A stretch of DNA of 64,000 nucleotides from Maribacter algarum (ex Zhang et al. 2020) (GTDB lineage Bacteria; Bacteroidota; Bacteroidia; Flavobacteriales; Flavobacteriaceae). The DNA is taken from positions 1,612,001-1,676,000 of the forward strand of contig NZ_VATY01000001.1 in NCBI RefSeq assembly GCF_005885635.1, given 5' to 3'. Under the pieces are notes generated by a model. The model did no database searches. It had not been told where the DNA came from and worked only from the letters and a program-made list of their open reading frames with translations. Both the position numbers and the translations under genes were made by a program. Positions 42,082-50,856 of this stretch are shown piece after piece (position 1 is the stretch's first letter; each line of letters starts with the position of its first letter).

Positions 42082-43138
42082 CACCTATCAAAATATCCTG
42101 AGGCAAACAGATTTCAATCCACCCGCAGCTTGGCTTCAAATCAAGACGATTGATATGCATACTGGTGGAGAACCTTTACGTGTAATTGTTTCCGGTTTTC
42201 CGGAGTTAAAAGGAAGTTCTGTTTTAGATTACCGTCGCTATTGCAAGGAAAACTACGACCATTTGCGAATGACCTTGATGTTTGAACCCCGAGGTCATGC
42301 TGATATGTATGGCTGTATTTTGGTGCCGCCAAATGATGAAGAAGGTGATTTTGGAATTCTTTTTTTGCACAATGAAGGTTATAGTACCATGTGCGGTCAT
42401 GCCATAATAGCGATAGCTACTTTGGCAGTTGAGATGAATTGGATAGAAGTAAACGAGGGTGATAATCAATTAAAAATAGATGCCCCTTGCGGACGCATTA
42501 CTGCCTTTGTCCTTGTGAAGAATGGAAAAGTTACCGGAGTACGATTTCATTGCGTGCCCAGTTTTGTAGTCGGTTTGGAGAGAACGGTCGAGGTTCAAGG
42601 CTTGGGAAAAGTTACGTACGATTTGGCTTATGGTGGAGCATTTTATGTCTATGTTGATATGGAAAAGAACAGTTTTAATTTTGAATTAAGTAGTGATTCG
42701 TATCGTTCTCTAATTTCCGCGGGAATGAATATCAAAAAAGCGGTAATGCAAGAAGACCCTGAAATCTTGCATCCCTTCGAGGAAGATTTAAGTTTCCTTT
42801 ACGGAACGATTTTTATCGGTAATTCAGATAAACCCGAAATAGATAGTAAAAACGTTTGCATTTTTGCAGAGGGAGAAGTTGACCGATGCCCTACTGGTTC
42901 AGGAGTATCTGGAAGAATGGCCATTCATAAAGCCAGAAATGAAATTGACTTTGGAGAAAGCATGACTATCGAAAGCATTACGGGTTCGGTATTTAAAGGT
43001 TCTGTAGTATCTGAAGAGTACTATGGTCCTTTTATGGCAGTCGTACCTCAAGTAGAAGGAACCGCCCATATCACCGGGCAACATACTTTTTGTATCGACC
43101 CAAATGACCCCATGAAAAACGGATTTGTTTTGAGATAA
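42074..43138 (+). CDS. Trans-3-hydroxy-L-proline dehydratase (proline racemase family)
   Basis: A 354-aa proline-racemase-fold enzyme. The first catalytic residue Cys107 is in MCGHAIIA. The second site reads DRCPTGSG with Thr274 where racemases and 4-hydroxyproline 2-epimerases have Cys (DRSPCGTG). A Cys/Thr pair is the hallmark of trans-3-hydroxy-L-proline dehydratases, which remove water to give delta1-pyrroline-2-carboxylate. The start ATG 42074 overlaps the end of the reductase gene by 8 bp; a longer upstream reading only translates the reductase gene in another frame. Together the two genes convert trans-3-hydroxy-L-proline to L-proline. Confidence 0.88.
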   Translation: MSSTYQNILRQTDFNPPAAWLQIKTIDMHTGGEPLRVIVSGFPELKGSSVLDYRRYCKENYDHLRMTLMFEPRGHADMYGCILVPPNDEEGDFGILFLHNEGYSTMCGHAIIAIATLAVEMNWIEVNEGDNQLKIDAPCGRITAFVLVKNGKVTGVRFHCVPSFVVGLERTVEVQGLGKVTYDLAYGGAFYVYVDMEKNSFNFELSSDSYRSLISAGMNIKKAVMQEDPEILHPFEEDLSFLYGTIFIGNSDKPEIDSKNVCIFAEGEVDRCPTGSGVSGRMAIHKARNEIDFGESMTIESITGSVFKGSVVSEEYYGPFMAVVPQVEGTAHITGQHTFCIDPNDPMKNGFVLR

Positions 43139-43148
43139 GATTTTCCCC

Positions 43149-43577
43149 TTAAGAAACCATCCGACTACCAGAAACTCCCTTGGCCCATTCAATGGCATTT
43201 CCCAATGATTTGAATCTTTTGGTTCTTGTTCTGATAAACCACTTCTCGATAAGCGCAATAGAATTTCCGTATTTTGAATAGCTGACAACTGCGTATCCTT
43301 TTAAAGTATATCTGTGTTGGAAAAACTTCTTCCAGTCTGTGGGTTTTGTAGAATAGGGGTTGATTCGATTGGCTATCAGAATGAGATCTTGACCATAAGA
43401 GTCGTATAGATATGTAATATCTTCGACCACCTTTTTACCATGGTCTTCCCAGTTAAAAGTAATTCCCTCATAAACTTCTGCAACAACAAAACCATCTAAA
43501 AGGTAGAAATCCCCAAATGGATAGTTAATTTCATGAATAGCCTCATGAAAAAACTCTGATTCTTTAAATTTTCCCAC
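43149..43577 (-). CDS. Conserved hypothetical protein
   Basis: A 142-aa soluble protein with an alternating alpha/beta pattern ending in helix FKSLGNAIEWAKG, which recalls the SpoIIAA/STAS-like fold of small flavobacterial proteins, but I cannot confirm it. It converges with the dehydratase gene, with 10 bp between stops. No signal peptide. Function unknown. Confidence 0.7.
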   Translation of the reverse strand: MGKFKESEFFHEAIHEINYPFGDFYLLDGFVVAEVYEGITFNWEDHGKKVVEDITYLYDSYGQDLILIANRINPYSTKPTDWKKFFQHRYTLKGYAVVSYSKYGNSIALIEKWFIRTRTKRFKSLGNAIEWAKGVSGSRMVS

Positions 43578-43791
43578 TAATCCTCATTTTCAAATTCTCA
43601 TTGCCAAGATAATTGATGTACGAGGTAGATGGTGCTTTTGGTCGGTTAAGTGCTTTGAAAATCTATGTAGAGCAAATACTTAGTAGTCTTCTTACAATTT
43701 GCGTGGTTTTTTTATCCGGAAGGAAAAGCTGTTTTTCACAGTTCTTATCGAATCCTCGTTACGCCTTTATTTTTCAATTCAAGAGTGTTAT
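43578..43791. other. Intergenic region between hypothetical gene and cvpA
   Basis: About 210 bp with no credible gene. A plus-strand open frame crosses it into the antisense of cvpA but has no protein-like composition. No terminator hairpin is obvious for cvpA. Confidence 0.4.
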
Positions 43792-44301
43792 CTATTGCAG
43801 CTTTTCCTCAGGGTTTTCACTTTGCTGTAATACCGCATCGAAAATGAAAGCTCCGATCTCCTTAACAGGTCCGTAGAGTACAGAATTTTGCTTCGTCTCA
43901 TTTTTTACAAGCCCCACTGACGCATTGACTCTTTCAATAAATATGAGTAGTGCACCAAGAATTATAGCCACTTTTAGAGTGCCGAATAAACCGCCTGCAA
44001 CTTTATTCAACAGCCCTAACATCGCAAAATCAGCTATTTTGGTCATAAACCTTCCCGCTAGGTTAACACCAATAACAATGGCAAAAAAGGTAATGACGAA
44101 AGCTGCGATTTTAATATAACGTTCATCCCATTCCATATTTTGCGACAGGTAGTCTCCAGCGATATATGAAAAATGAATAGCCCCGAAAATCCCTCCGATT
44201 AAGGCTACTAAAGAGGCCAATTCTACGAAAAGTCCGTTTTTTAAACCTTTGTACAATCCGTAGGCAAGCAATAATCCTAAAATGATATCCAAGAAGCTCA
44301 T
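43792..44301 (-). CDS. CvpA family membrane protein
   Basis: A 169-aa integral membrane protein with four hydrophobic helices. It has the family-typical start SFLDIILGLLLAYGLYKGLK and the GLLNKVAGGLFGTLKVAIIL segment. CvpA was named for colicin V production in Escherichia coli and affects envelope homeostasis; the molecular role is not settled. It is divergent from the 118-aa gene at 44390, with about 90 bp between starts. Confidence 0.9.
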   Translation of the reverse strand: MSFLDIILGLLLAYGLYKGLKNGLFVELASLVALIGGIFGAIHFSYIAGDYLSQNMEWDERYIKIAAFVITFFAIVIGVNLAGRFMTKIADFAMLGLLNKVAGGLFGTLKVAIILGALLIFIERVNASVGLVKNETKQNSVLYGPVKEIGAFIFDAVLQQSENPEEKLQ

Positions 44302-44389
44302 AAGTGAAGCGTTTTCACAAATATAGAACTTTGATTTGTACCTTTATGCCACTGCACCCATTAGTGGGGAAAGACCTTAAAAAAGTAAG

Positions 44390-44746
44390 ATGTCAAGAGA
44401 TATAGTTTTAAAAGAACGCTGGGGAGAATTGGTTGAAAAACTATCAAATCAATTCGCCGATGGCGATGATTTGGAACTTGATGCCATTATCTATTTGGTG
44501 GGAGTTCAAGAATTGGGGCAATACCATAGAAAGTTTAAAAAAGACCATAAACTTGATTTAATGCATATCGCGATATGTCGTTTGTTAGAGCCCTATGGTT
44601 TCTATGAGTTTTCACATTTCGATGAAGATAGTTGGCCTCACTATACAGTTAAGGAGGAGTTACCGCCTTTAAAAGCAGGAGAGCAATCGGTGCTTATGAA
44701 GGAGGCTATCGTATCTTACTTTCTTGAAAAAGAGTATATAACCTAA
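44390..44746 (+). CDS. Conserved hypothetical protein upstream of pbpC
   Basis: A 118-aa helical, acidic cytosolic protein (ERWGELVEKLSNQFADGDDL, IIYLVGVQELGQYHRKFKKD). I recognise no named domain. Its stop overlaps the start of the next gene by one base (TAATG), and that gene overlaps pbpC, so the three are translationally coupled. Its role may relate to envelope or pbpC expression, but this is context only. Confidence 0.75.
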   Translation: MSRDIVLKERWGELVEKLSNQFADGDDLELDAIIYLVGVQELGQYHRKFKKDHKLDLMHIAICRLLEPYGFYEFSHFDEDSWPHYTVKEELPPLKAGEQSVLMKEAIVSYFLEKEYIT

Positions 44747-45066
44747 TGAATGTAATGAAACCCATAACCCCTTATTACGCGGTAATTTTTACTTCAAACC
44801 TTACAGGAGATGATAATGTGGGCTATGCTGAAATGGCACAACAGATGCAAGATTTGGCCAAACAACAATCAGGTTATTTAGATTTCGAAAGCGCACGAGA
44901 AGAAATGGGAATCTCAATTAGTTATTGGGAAAGTCTGGAAGCAATCGCCAAGTGGAAAGCAAATACAGACCATCTATTTGCTCAGCAAAAGGGAATCAAA
45001 GATTGGTATTCTTGGTATAAAGTGCGCATTTGTCTGGTAGAAAGGGAGTATGACTTTGAAAGATAG
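44746..45066 (+). CDS. Antibiotic biosynthesis monooxygenase (ABM) family protein
   Basis: A 106-aa dimeric ferredoxin-like ABM fold: YYAVIFTSNL strand, a helix with MAQQMQDLAKQQSGYLDFES, and the ISYWESLEAIAKWKANTDH helix with the typical WxS...W pattern. Proteins of this family degrade heme or oxidise small aromatics, and many are uncharacterised. It overlaps the 118-aa gene by one base and pbpC by 17 bp. Confidence 0.85.
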   Translation: MNVMKPITPYYAVIFTSNLTGDDNVGYAEMAQQMQDLAKQQSGYLDFESAREEMGISISYWESLEAIAKWKANTDHLFAQQKGIKDWYSWYKVRICLVEREYDFER

Positions 45067-47398
45067 GGTACATCGCTTCGCTCGCAAACACCCGAAAAAG
45101 CTTATACTTTTTGGCATTCTTCTCATCGCCTACTATTACTGTCTTCCCAAAGAGTTATTCAAAACACCAACAGCCACCGTAGTCGAAAGCCGTCAAGGGA
45201 CCTTAATAGGGGCCAAAATTGCTGATGATGGTCAATGGCGTTTTCCGGTAATCGATAGTGTACCTAGGAAGTTTGAGACCTGTTTGCTGCAATTTGAAGA
45301 CGCATATTTTTATAAACACTTTGGATTCAATCCTGTTTCGATGGCCAAGGCTATTGGTTCAAATATTTCTGCTGGAAAGACTGTTCGTGGTGGTAGCACC
45401 TTGACACAGCAGGTTGTTCGATTATCAAGAAATCAAAATCGCTCTTATTTCGAGAAGCTTATTGAATTGATTTTGGCGACACGTTTGGAGTTTCGGCATT
45501 CTAAAGAAGATATTTTAAAGCTCTATGCAAGCCATGCGCCGTATGGAGGAAATGTGGTCGGCCTAGATGTAGCCTCCTGGCGCTATTTCGGCTTACAACC
45601 GCATCAATTGTCTTGGGCAGAATCTGCCACACTTGCTGTTTTGCCAAATGCCCCAAGTTTGATTTATCCAGGGAAGAATCAGCAACGGTTATTGGACAAA
45701 CGAAATCGCTTGCTTAAAAAACTACTTGCCGAAAAATATATCGATAGTACAACTTATCACTTAGCTTTATTGGAGGCGCTTCCTCTGAAACCCTATCCCT
45801 TACCGAAAATTGCGTCCCATCTGGTAGAGCAAATTGCAAAAAATGCCAAAGGGCAACGGATTAAAAGTTCTTTGGATGAAAATCTACAACAGAATGTAAA
45901 TTCCATAGTCCAAAAATACCATCAAAGCTTGCGGCAAAATCAAGTACATAATGCTGCAGTTTTGGTTTTAGATGTAAACACAAAGGAAGTATTGAGTTAC
46001 GTAGGAAATACCCAAACCACCAAAGAGAATCAGAAAGATGTTGATATGGTGCAGGCAAATCGAAGCACAGGAAGTACAATAAAACCTTTACTCTATGCTG
46101 CTATGTTAGATGCAGGCGAATTGATTCCAGATATGTTGGTGCCTGATGTGCCGACTCAAATAGCAGGGTATACTCCTGAAAATTTTAATGAAGATTATAG
46201 TGGTGCGGTTCAGGCTAAAAGTGCTTTGGCGAGGTCACTGAATATTCCGGCAGTGCGACTTTTACAATCCTACGGATTGGCAAAATTTCGAGACCAATTG
46301 GATGTTTTTCAACTCGGAGGATTAAACCAAACAGCAGACCATTACGGACTAACTTTAATTCTTGGTGGTGCAGAAAGCAACCTTTGGGATTTGTGTAAAA
46401 CCTACATGAATTTGGCCTCAACTTTGAATCACTTTAATGCAACTTCAAGTGAATACTTTTCTGAGGAATTTACAGAGCCTACCTTCGGAAAGGAAGTTTT
46501 GGACTTCGGGGTAAAATCCACAAATAAAACAGTTTTTGATGCGGCTAGTATTTACCTCACTTTCGAAGCGATGAAAGAAGTCAACCGGCCCGACGGAAAT
46601 GAGTCATGGGAATTTTATGATAGCAGTAAAGAAATTGCTTGGAAAACAGGTACAAGTTTCGGTAACAAAGATGCTTGGACCATCGGAGTAACCACTGATT
46701 ATGTAGTAGGAGTTTGGGTGGGAAATGCGGACGGAGAAGGGCGACCTAATGTTACAGGAGTGACCAGCGCCGCGCCCATTTTGTTCGATGTTTTTGATGT
46801 GCTTCCGAGAAGTGATTGGTTTCAAAAGCCCTTTGATGAATTTGTCGATATTGATGTGTGTGCCAAGAGTGGATATTTAACAACGGATAGCTGTCCGAGG
46901 AAAACCATTTCTATTCCGAATAAGCCGAATTACGTAAATGCCTGTAACTTTCACCAAATGGTTCAATTAGATGTGCAGAAGCAATTCCGTGTAAATTCAT
47001 CCTGTGTTGATTTGTCGACAGCTATTTCTGAATCCTGGTTTTCTCTTCCTCCATTAATGGAGTTTTATTACAAAAGAACCCATCCTCTCTATAAACCCTT
47101 ACCTCCTTTTCGAAACGATTGTAAAAGCACCAATGCCCCACCGATGGAATTCATTTATCCGAAGAACGGAAGTCGTATTTCGCTAACGAAGAATTTTAAT
47201 GGCGAAAAAAATGAAGTGGTCTTGAAACTGGCCCATGCAAAGCCTGAAACTGGAGTGTACTGGTATTTAGACGACCGTTTCATTTCACAAACCAAAGATT
47301 TTCATGAAATCGGACTAATTCCCGACTTGGGAAGACACAAAATTACCGTTGTAGATGCCCTCGGAAATGAAGTTAGTGTTACGATAACGATAGAGTAG
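45050..47398 (+). CDS. pbpC: Penicillin-binding protein 1C
   Basis: A 782-aa bifunctional class A PBP. An N-terminal membrane helix (KLILFGILLIAYYYCL, about 17-32) is followed by a GT51 glycosyltransferase domain (about 55-225) with the catalytic Glu in FEDAYFYKHFGFNP and RGGSTLTQQVVR. The transpeptidase domain (about 285-570) has the active-site Ser342 in the STIK motif (342-345) and a KTGTS motif. A C-terminal BiPBP_C domain (about 690-782) follows. It polymerises and may crosslink peptidoglycan in the periplasm. PbpC and A2M are functional neighbours in proteobacteria; here they are in the same region but separated. Confidence 0.95.
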   Translation: MTLKDRVHRFARKHPKKLILFGILLIAYYYCLPKELFKTPTATVVESRQGTLIGAKIADDGQWRFPVIDSVPRKFETCLLQFEDAYFYKHFGFNPVSMAKAIGSNISAGKTVRGGSTLTQQVVRLSRNQNRSYFEKLIELILATRLEFRHSKEDILKLYASHAPYGGNVVGLDVASWRYFGLQPHQLSWAESATLAVLPNAPSLIYPGKNQQRLLDKRNRLLKKLLAEKYIDSTTYHLALLEALPLKPYPLPKIASHLVEQIAKNAKGQRIKSSLDENLQQNVNSIVQKYHQSLRQNQVHNAAVLVLDVNTKEVLSYVGNTQTTKENQKDVDMVQANRSTGSTIKPLLYAAMLDAGELIPDMLVPDVPTQIAGYTPENFNEDYSGAVQAKSALARSLNIPAVRLLQSYGLAKFRDQLDVFQLGGLNQTADHYGLTLILGGAESNLWDLCKTYMNLASTLNHFNATSSEYFSEEFTEPTFGKEVLDFGVKSTNKTVFDAASIYLTFEAMKEVNRPDGNESWEFYDSSKEIAWKTGTSFGNKDAWTIGVTTDYVVGVWVGNADGEGRPNVTGVTSAAPILFDVFDVLPRSDWFQKPFDEFVDIDVCAKSGYLTTDSCPRKTISIPNKPNYVNACNFHQMVQLDVQKQFRVNSSCVDLSTAISESWFSLPPLMEFYYKRTHPLYKPLPPFRNDCKSTNAPPMEFIYPKNGSRISLTKNFNGEKNEVVLKLAHAKPETGVYWYLDDRFISQTKDFHEIGLIPDLGRHKITVVDALGNEVSVTITIE

Positions 47399-47503
47399 TC
47401 TTGAGTACTTTGTCCCTGAATAAGAAACCCTTATATTTAGTTTAAATATCTGTGCTACTATATGCTACTTTATGTGTATATTGGCATTCTAAAAATTGCA
47501 TAT

Positions 47504-48985
47504 ATGTCATACATCATTTCTTTAGACCAAGAAACTACAAGTTCAAGAGCCTTATTGGTTGACCAGGAAGGAGCCATTCAAGGCATGGTTCAAAAGGAGT
47601 TCAAACAGATTTTCCCGAAATCAGGATGGGTTGAACATGACCCCAAAGAGATTTTAGAGTCCCAAATGGGTGTTCTGAAACAATTGATACAGGAGCAAAA
47701 TATAAGTGTTTCGGATATTAAGGCTATCGGAATTACCAATCAGCGAGAGACGACTATTGTTTGGGATAAAAATACGGGAGAACCTGTTTACAATGCAATT
47801 GTTTGGCAAGATAAACGTACGGCAGATATCTGCGAGAACATGAAGAATAATGGACTTACCGAACATGTGCGACAAACCACAGGACTGGTAATCGATTCCT
47901 ATTTTTCTGGAACAAAGGTGAAATGGATTCTCGATAATGTAGGTGGAGCAAAAGAACAAGCTGAAAATGGAGATTTGTTGATGGGCACTGTTGATACTTG
48001 GTTGGTCTGGAATATGACAAATGGTGCAAGTCATGTTACCGATTATACCAATGCTTCTCGAACCTTGATTTATGATATCGTAAATCTGAAATGGGATGAT
48101 AAACTGACTAAAGCTTTAGGAATTCCGAAAAGTATGTTGCCCGAAGTAAAACCTTCCGCACATTATTTTGGGGATTATGAATTAGATGGGGTTAAAATAC
48201 CCATTGCTGGAATTGCTGGTGACCAACAAGCTGCGCTCTTTGGTCAGGCTTGTTTTAAAGAAGGTACCGCTAAAAATACCTACGGAACTGGTTGTTTTAT
48301 GCTGATGAACACGGGTGAAAAACCGATGTTCTCCAAAAACGGATTATTAACCACAATAGGATATGGACTTGACGGAAAAGTAACTTATGCTCTTGAAGGA
48401 AGTATTTTCATAGCCGGTGCAGCAGTACAATGGTTACGTGACGGACTTGAATTAATAAAGGATGCCAAAGAAACGGAAGCCTTAGCAGACTCTGTGGAGG
48501 GTGAAAATCCCGTATATGTCGTTCCAGCTTTTGCAGGTTTAGGAGCTCCCTATTGGGATATGTATGCGCGTGGCGCTGTTTTCGGATTAACACGGGATAC
48601 CGGCAAAGCACATTTGGCAAAAGCAACTTTGGAATCATTGGCCTATCAAACCAAAGATATTTTAAAAGCCATGGAAGATGACTCAGGAATTCAACTGGAA
48701 AATCTTCGGGTAGACGGGGGCGCTTGTGCGAACAATCACCTCATGCAATTTCAAGCGGATATTTTAGATACTGAAGTCCATCGTCCCGAGGTAATTGAAT
48801 CTACTGCTATCGGTGCGGCTTTTTTAGCTGGCATCCAAGTCGGACTTTGGAAACAAGAAGACGTAGACCAAAATCGCCCAATGAACAAAATATTCAAACC
48901 CACTTTTGATAGAGTAAAAAGAAAACGTTTGTACGGGAAATGGCAGCAGGCGGTTGAAAGAACCAAAGGTTGGGAGGAGCAATAG
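47504..48985 (+). CDS. glpK: Glycerol kinase
   Basis: A 493-aa FGGY-family kinase that phosphorylates glycerol to glycerol 3-phosphate. Recognisable motifs are [54 protein letters not shown] and the C-terminal [20 protein letters not shown]. Start is at ATG 47504 (MSYIISLDQ). One oddity: the phosphate-binding loop reads DQETTSSR, with Glu10 where nearly all glycerol kinases have Gly (DQGTTSSR). It is followed by a repeat and glpD on the same strand. No glpF lies in the window. Confidence 0.95.
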   Translation: MSYIISLDQETTSSRALLVDQEGAIQGMVQKEFKQIFPKSGWVEHDPKEILESQMGVLKQLIQEQNISVSDIKAIGITNQRETTIVWDKNTGEPVYNAIVWQDKRTADICENMKNNGLTEHVRQTTGLVIDSYFSGTKVKWILDNVGGAKEQAENGDLLMGTVDTWLVWNMTNGASHVTDYTNASRTLIYDIVNLKWDDKLTKALGIPKSMLPEVKPSAHYFGDYELDGVKIPIAGIAGDQQAALFGQACFKEGTAKNTYGTGCFMLMNTGEKPMFSKNGLLTTIGYGLDGKVTYALEGSIFIAGAAVQWLRDGLELIKDAKETEALADSVEGENPVYVVPAFAGLGAPYWDMYARGAVFGLTRDTGKAHLAKATLESLAYQTKDILKAMEDDSGIQLENLRVDGGACANNHLMQFQADILDTEVHRPEVIESTAIGAAFLAGIQVGLWKQEDVDQNRPMNKIFKPTFDRVKRKRLYGKWQQAVERTKGWEEQ

Positions 48986-48987
48986 AA

Positions 48988-49128
48988 GACGTCTTTGCGA
49001 ATTGTCATCCTGAGCGGATTCGAAGGACGACAATGAAGCAATCCGTTTGTTAAGAGCACTTACAATAGTATGAACTATGAGTAGGCAGATAGCCACGTCG
49101 CGAAAAGCTCCTCTCAATGACGACTAAT
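48988..49128. repeat. Large imperfect palindromic repeat between glpK and glpD
   Basis: About 140 bp fill the gap. The left end reads GTCTTTGCGA and contains GTCATCCTGAGCGGATTCGA and GAAGCAATCCGTTTG. The right end, reverse-complemented, reads GTCATTGAGAGGAGC, then GCGACGTGGCTATCTG. The halves pair as an interrupted palindrome. It matches the widespread flavobacterial GTCATTGCGAGGAG...GCAATCTGTTTG type of repeat known to me from other genomes. No gene is present. Confidence 0.7.
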
Positions 49129-49133
49129 TAAGA

Positions 49134-50801
49134 ATGAGTAAAAACATAAAATTCTCTAATCTAGACAGAGCAAATACTGTCGATAAACTCTCTACTGAGG
49201 CATTCGATTTAGTTGTAATCGGTGGTGGAATTACAGGTGGAGGAATCGCATTAGACGCTGCGTCTCGTGGGTTGAAAGTTGCTTTAGTTGAAAAGAACGA
49301 TTTTGCCTCAGGGACAAGCAGTAAATCTACTAAGCTAATTCACGGAGGGCTCCGATACCTAAAGCAATTTGATTTTTGGTTGGTAAAAGAAGTTGGTTCT
49401 GAAAGAGCAATCGTACATAAATTAGCGCCTCATTTGGTGCTTCCTGAAAAGATGCTATTGCCATTGATTGAGAATGGCTCCTACGGTAAATGGTTAACAT
49501 CTATTGGACTTAAGGTATATGATATTCTGGCCCAAGTTACCGGAGATGATAAGCGCCAAATGTTAGAGAAAAAGGAGGCTTTAAAATTGGAGCCCTTACT
49601 TCCGAAGAAAATATTAAAAGGTGCAGGTTACTACGCAGAATATCGAACCGATGACGCTCGACTAACTATTGAAAATATAAAAACCAGTTTGCGATTTGGG
49701 GCTACTGCTTTGAATTATGCTTCGGTTGAAGATTTCGAGTATACTGATAATCAGATTTCGGGAGTAAGTATCATGGATGAGATTTCCGGTGAGGACTTTA
49801 CTATCAAAACCAAATATGTGATTAGTGCCGCCGGCCCCTGGGTTGATGAATTGAGAAGTGTAAACAATTCTAAAAAAGGAAAACGTTTGCATTTGACGAA
49901 GGGAGTTCATTTGGTATTTCCCTATGAAAAACTTCCGCTAAAGCATTCCACTTATTTTGATGTTCCAGATGGCAGGATGATGTTTGCAATTCCACGGGGA
50001 AAAACTACTTATGTGGGAACTTCTGACACAAATTATAATAATGATAAAGACGATGTACGGACTGATTTAACGGACGCGGTATATATTTTGTCGGCGGTCA
50101 ATAACATGTTTCCAAAGATTAATTTGGAGATGGAAGATATCGTCTCTTCTTGGGCAGGATTACGTCCCTTAATCCATGAAGAAGGGAAATCGGCCTCAGA
50201 GCTATCTCGAAAAGATGAGATTTTTACTTCTGATACGGGTTTAATCAGCATTGCAGGAGGAAAACTTACCGGCTATCGAAAAATGGCAGAACGAGTCGTG
50301 GACCGAATTGCAAAAAAGATTGAAGAAGATGGTACAAAGTTGAAAGAATGCTTTACTGATGAAATTCCGTTAGCAGGTAATGTCGATTTCAAAAAATTCA
50401 AGCATGTTAAGAAATATATGGCTGAAATTTTTGACCGTATCAAAAGTGATGGCTTTACAGAACACGATGCCTGGTTTTTGGTAACGAATTATGGGAAGCA
50501 AACAGAAATCATTTTAGAAAACTATGCTTCTCTAAAAGATGAAGACTTGTATGTTCGTATGGCAAAAGCAGAATTGCATTTTGGAATCGACTATGAAATG
50601 GTGCAAAATCCGATGGATTTCTTCATCCGCAGAACAGGACGTTTATATTTTGATATTGATAGCGTTCGCTCACTGATGGAGCCGGTTTTGCAGGAATTTA
50701 AATCAATTTATAAGGTTGATGATGCTCAGCTAGAAGAGTGGAAAGAGGAGTTAAATAGGGAGTTGAAAGAACATTCTGATTTTTCGATGGAAAGGGTTTA
50801 A
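49134..50801 (+). CDS. glpD: Glycerol-3-phosphate dehydrogenase, FAD-dependent
   Basis: A 555-aa membrane-associated flavoprotein that oxidises glycerol 3-phosphate to dihydroxyacetone phosphate and feeds electrons to the quinone pool. The FAD-binding motif VVIGGGITGGGIALDAASRG lies at about residues 27-46, followed by SSKSTKLIHGGLRYLKQFDF and SWAGLRPLIHEEGKSASELS. A C-terminal DAO_C domain is present. With glpK it completes glycerol use to the triose level. Confidence 0.95.
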   Translation: MSKNIKFSNLDRANTVDKLSTEAFDLVVIGGGITGGGIALDAASRGLKVALVEKNDFASGTSSKSTKLIHGGLRYLKQFDFWLVKEVGSERAIVHKLAPHLVLPEKMLLPLIENGSYGKWLTSIGLKVYDILAQVTGDDKRQMLEKKEALKLEPLLPKKILKGAGYYAEYRTDDARLTIENIKTSLRFGATALNYASVEDFEYTDNQISGVSIMDEISGEDFTIKTKYVISAAGPWVDELRSVNNSKKGKRLHLTKGVHLVFPYEKLPLKHSTYFDVPDGRMMFAIPRGKTTYVGTSDTNYNNDKDDVRTDLTDAVYILSAVNNMFPKINLEMEDIVSSWAGLRPLIHEEGKSASELSRKDEIFTSDTGLISIAGGKLTGYRKMAERVVDRIAKKIEEDGTKLKECFTDEIPLAGNVDFKKFKHVKKYMAEIFDRIKSDGFTEHDAWFLVTNYGKQTEIILENYASLKDEDLYVRMAKAELHFGIDYEMVQNPMDFFIRRTGRLYFDIDSVRSLMEPVLQEFKSIYKVDDAQLEEWKEELNRELKEHSDFSMERV

Positions 50802-50812
50802 ATAAATACGCT

Positions 50813-50833
50813 CCTTCCCCTTTCTGGGGAAGG
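50813..50833. terminator. CCTTCCCC / GGGGAAGG hairpin after glpD
   Basis: A perfect 8-bp stem (50813-50820, 50826-50833) with a TTTCT loop. It lacks a long T-run (AACTTTA follows), so termination is possible but weak. The sequence also resembles a repeat type that is common in flavobacterial intergenic DNA. It sits between the convergent glpD and gpsA genes. Confidence 0.55.
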
Positions 50834-50856
50834 AACTTTATACTATTGTGTGAAAA

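Noticed and set aside
42074-43138. Calling the gene proline racemase or 4-hydroxyproline 2-epimerase
   Set aside because: Thr replaces the second catalytic Cys (Thr274 in DRCPTGSG), which fits the dehydratase subgroup instead.
43613-43876. Plus-strand 87-aa frame before and within cvpA
   Set aside because: It overlaps the 3' end of cvpA in antisense and its residues (Cys/Phe/Ser-rich) do not look like a protein family.
48988-49128. Riboswitch or tRNA between glpK and glpD
   Set aside because: The fold is a simple interrupted palindrome with recognised repeat sequence; no tRNA or known riboswitch consensus was seen.
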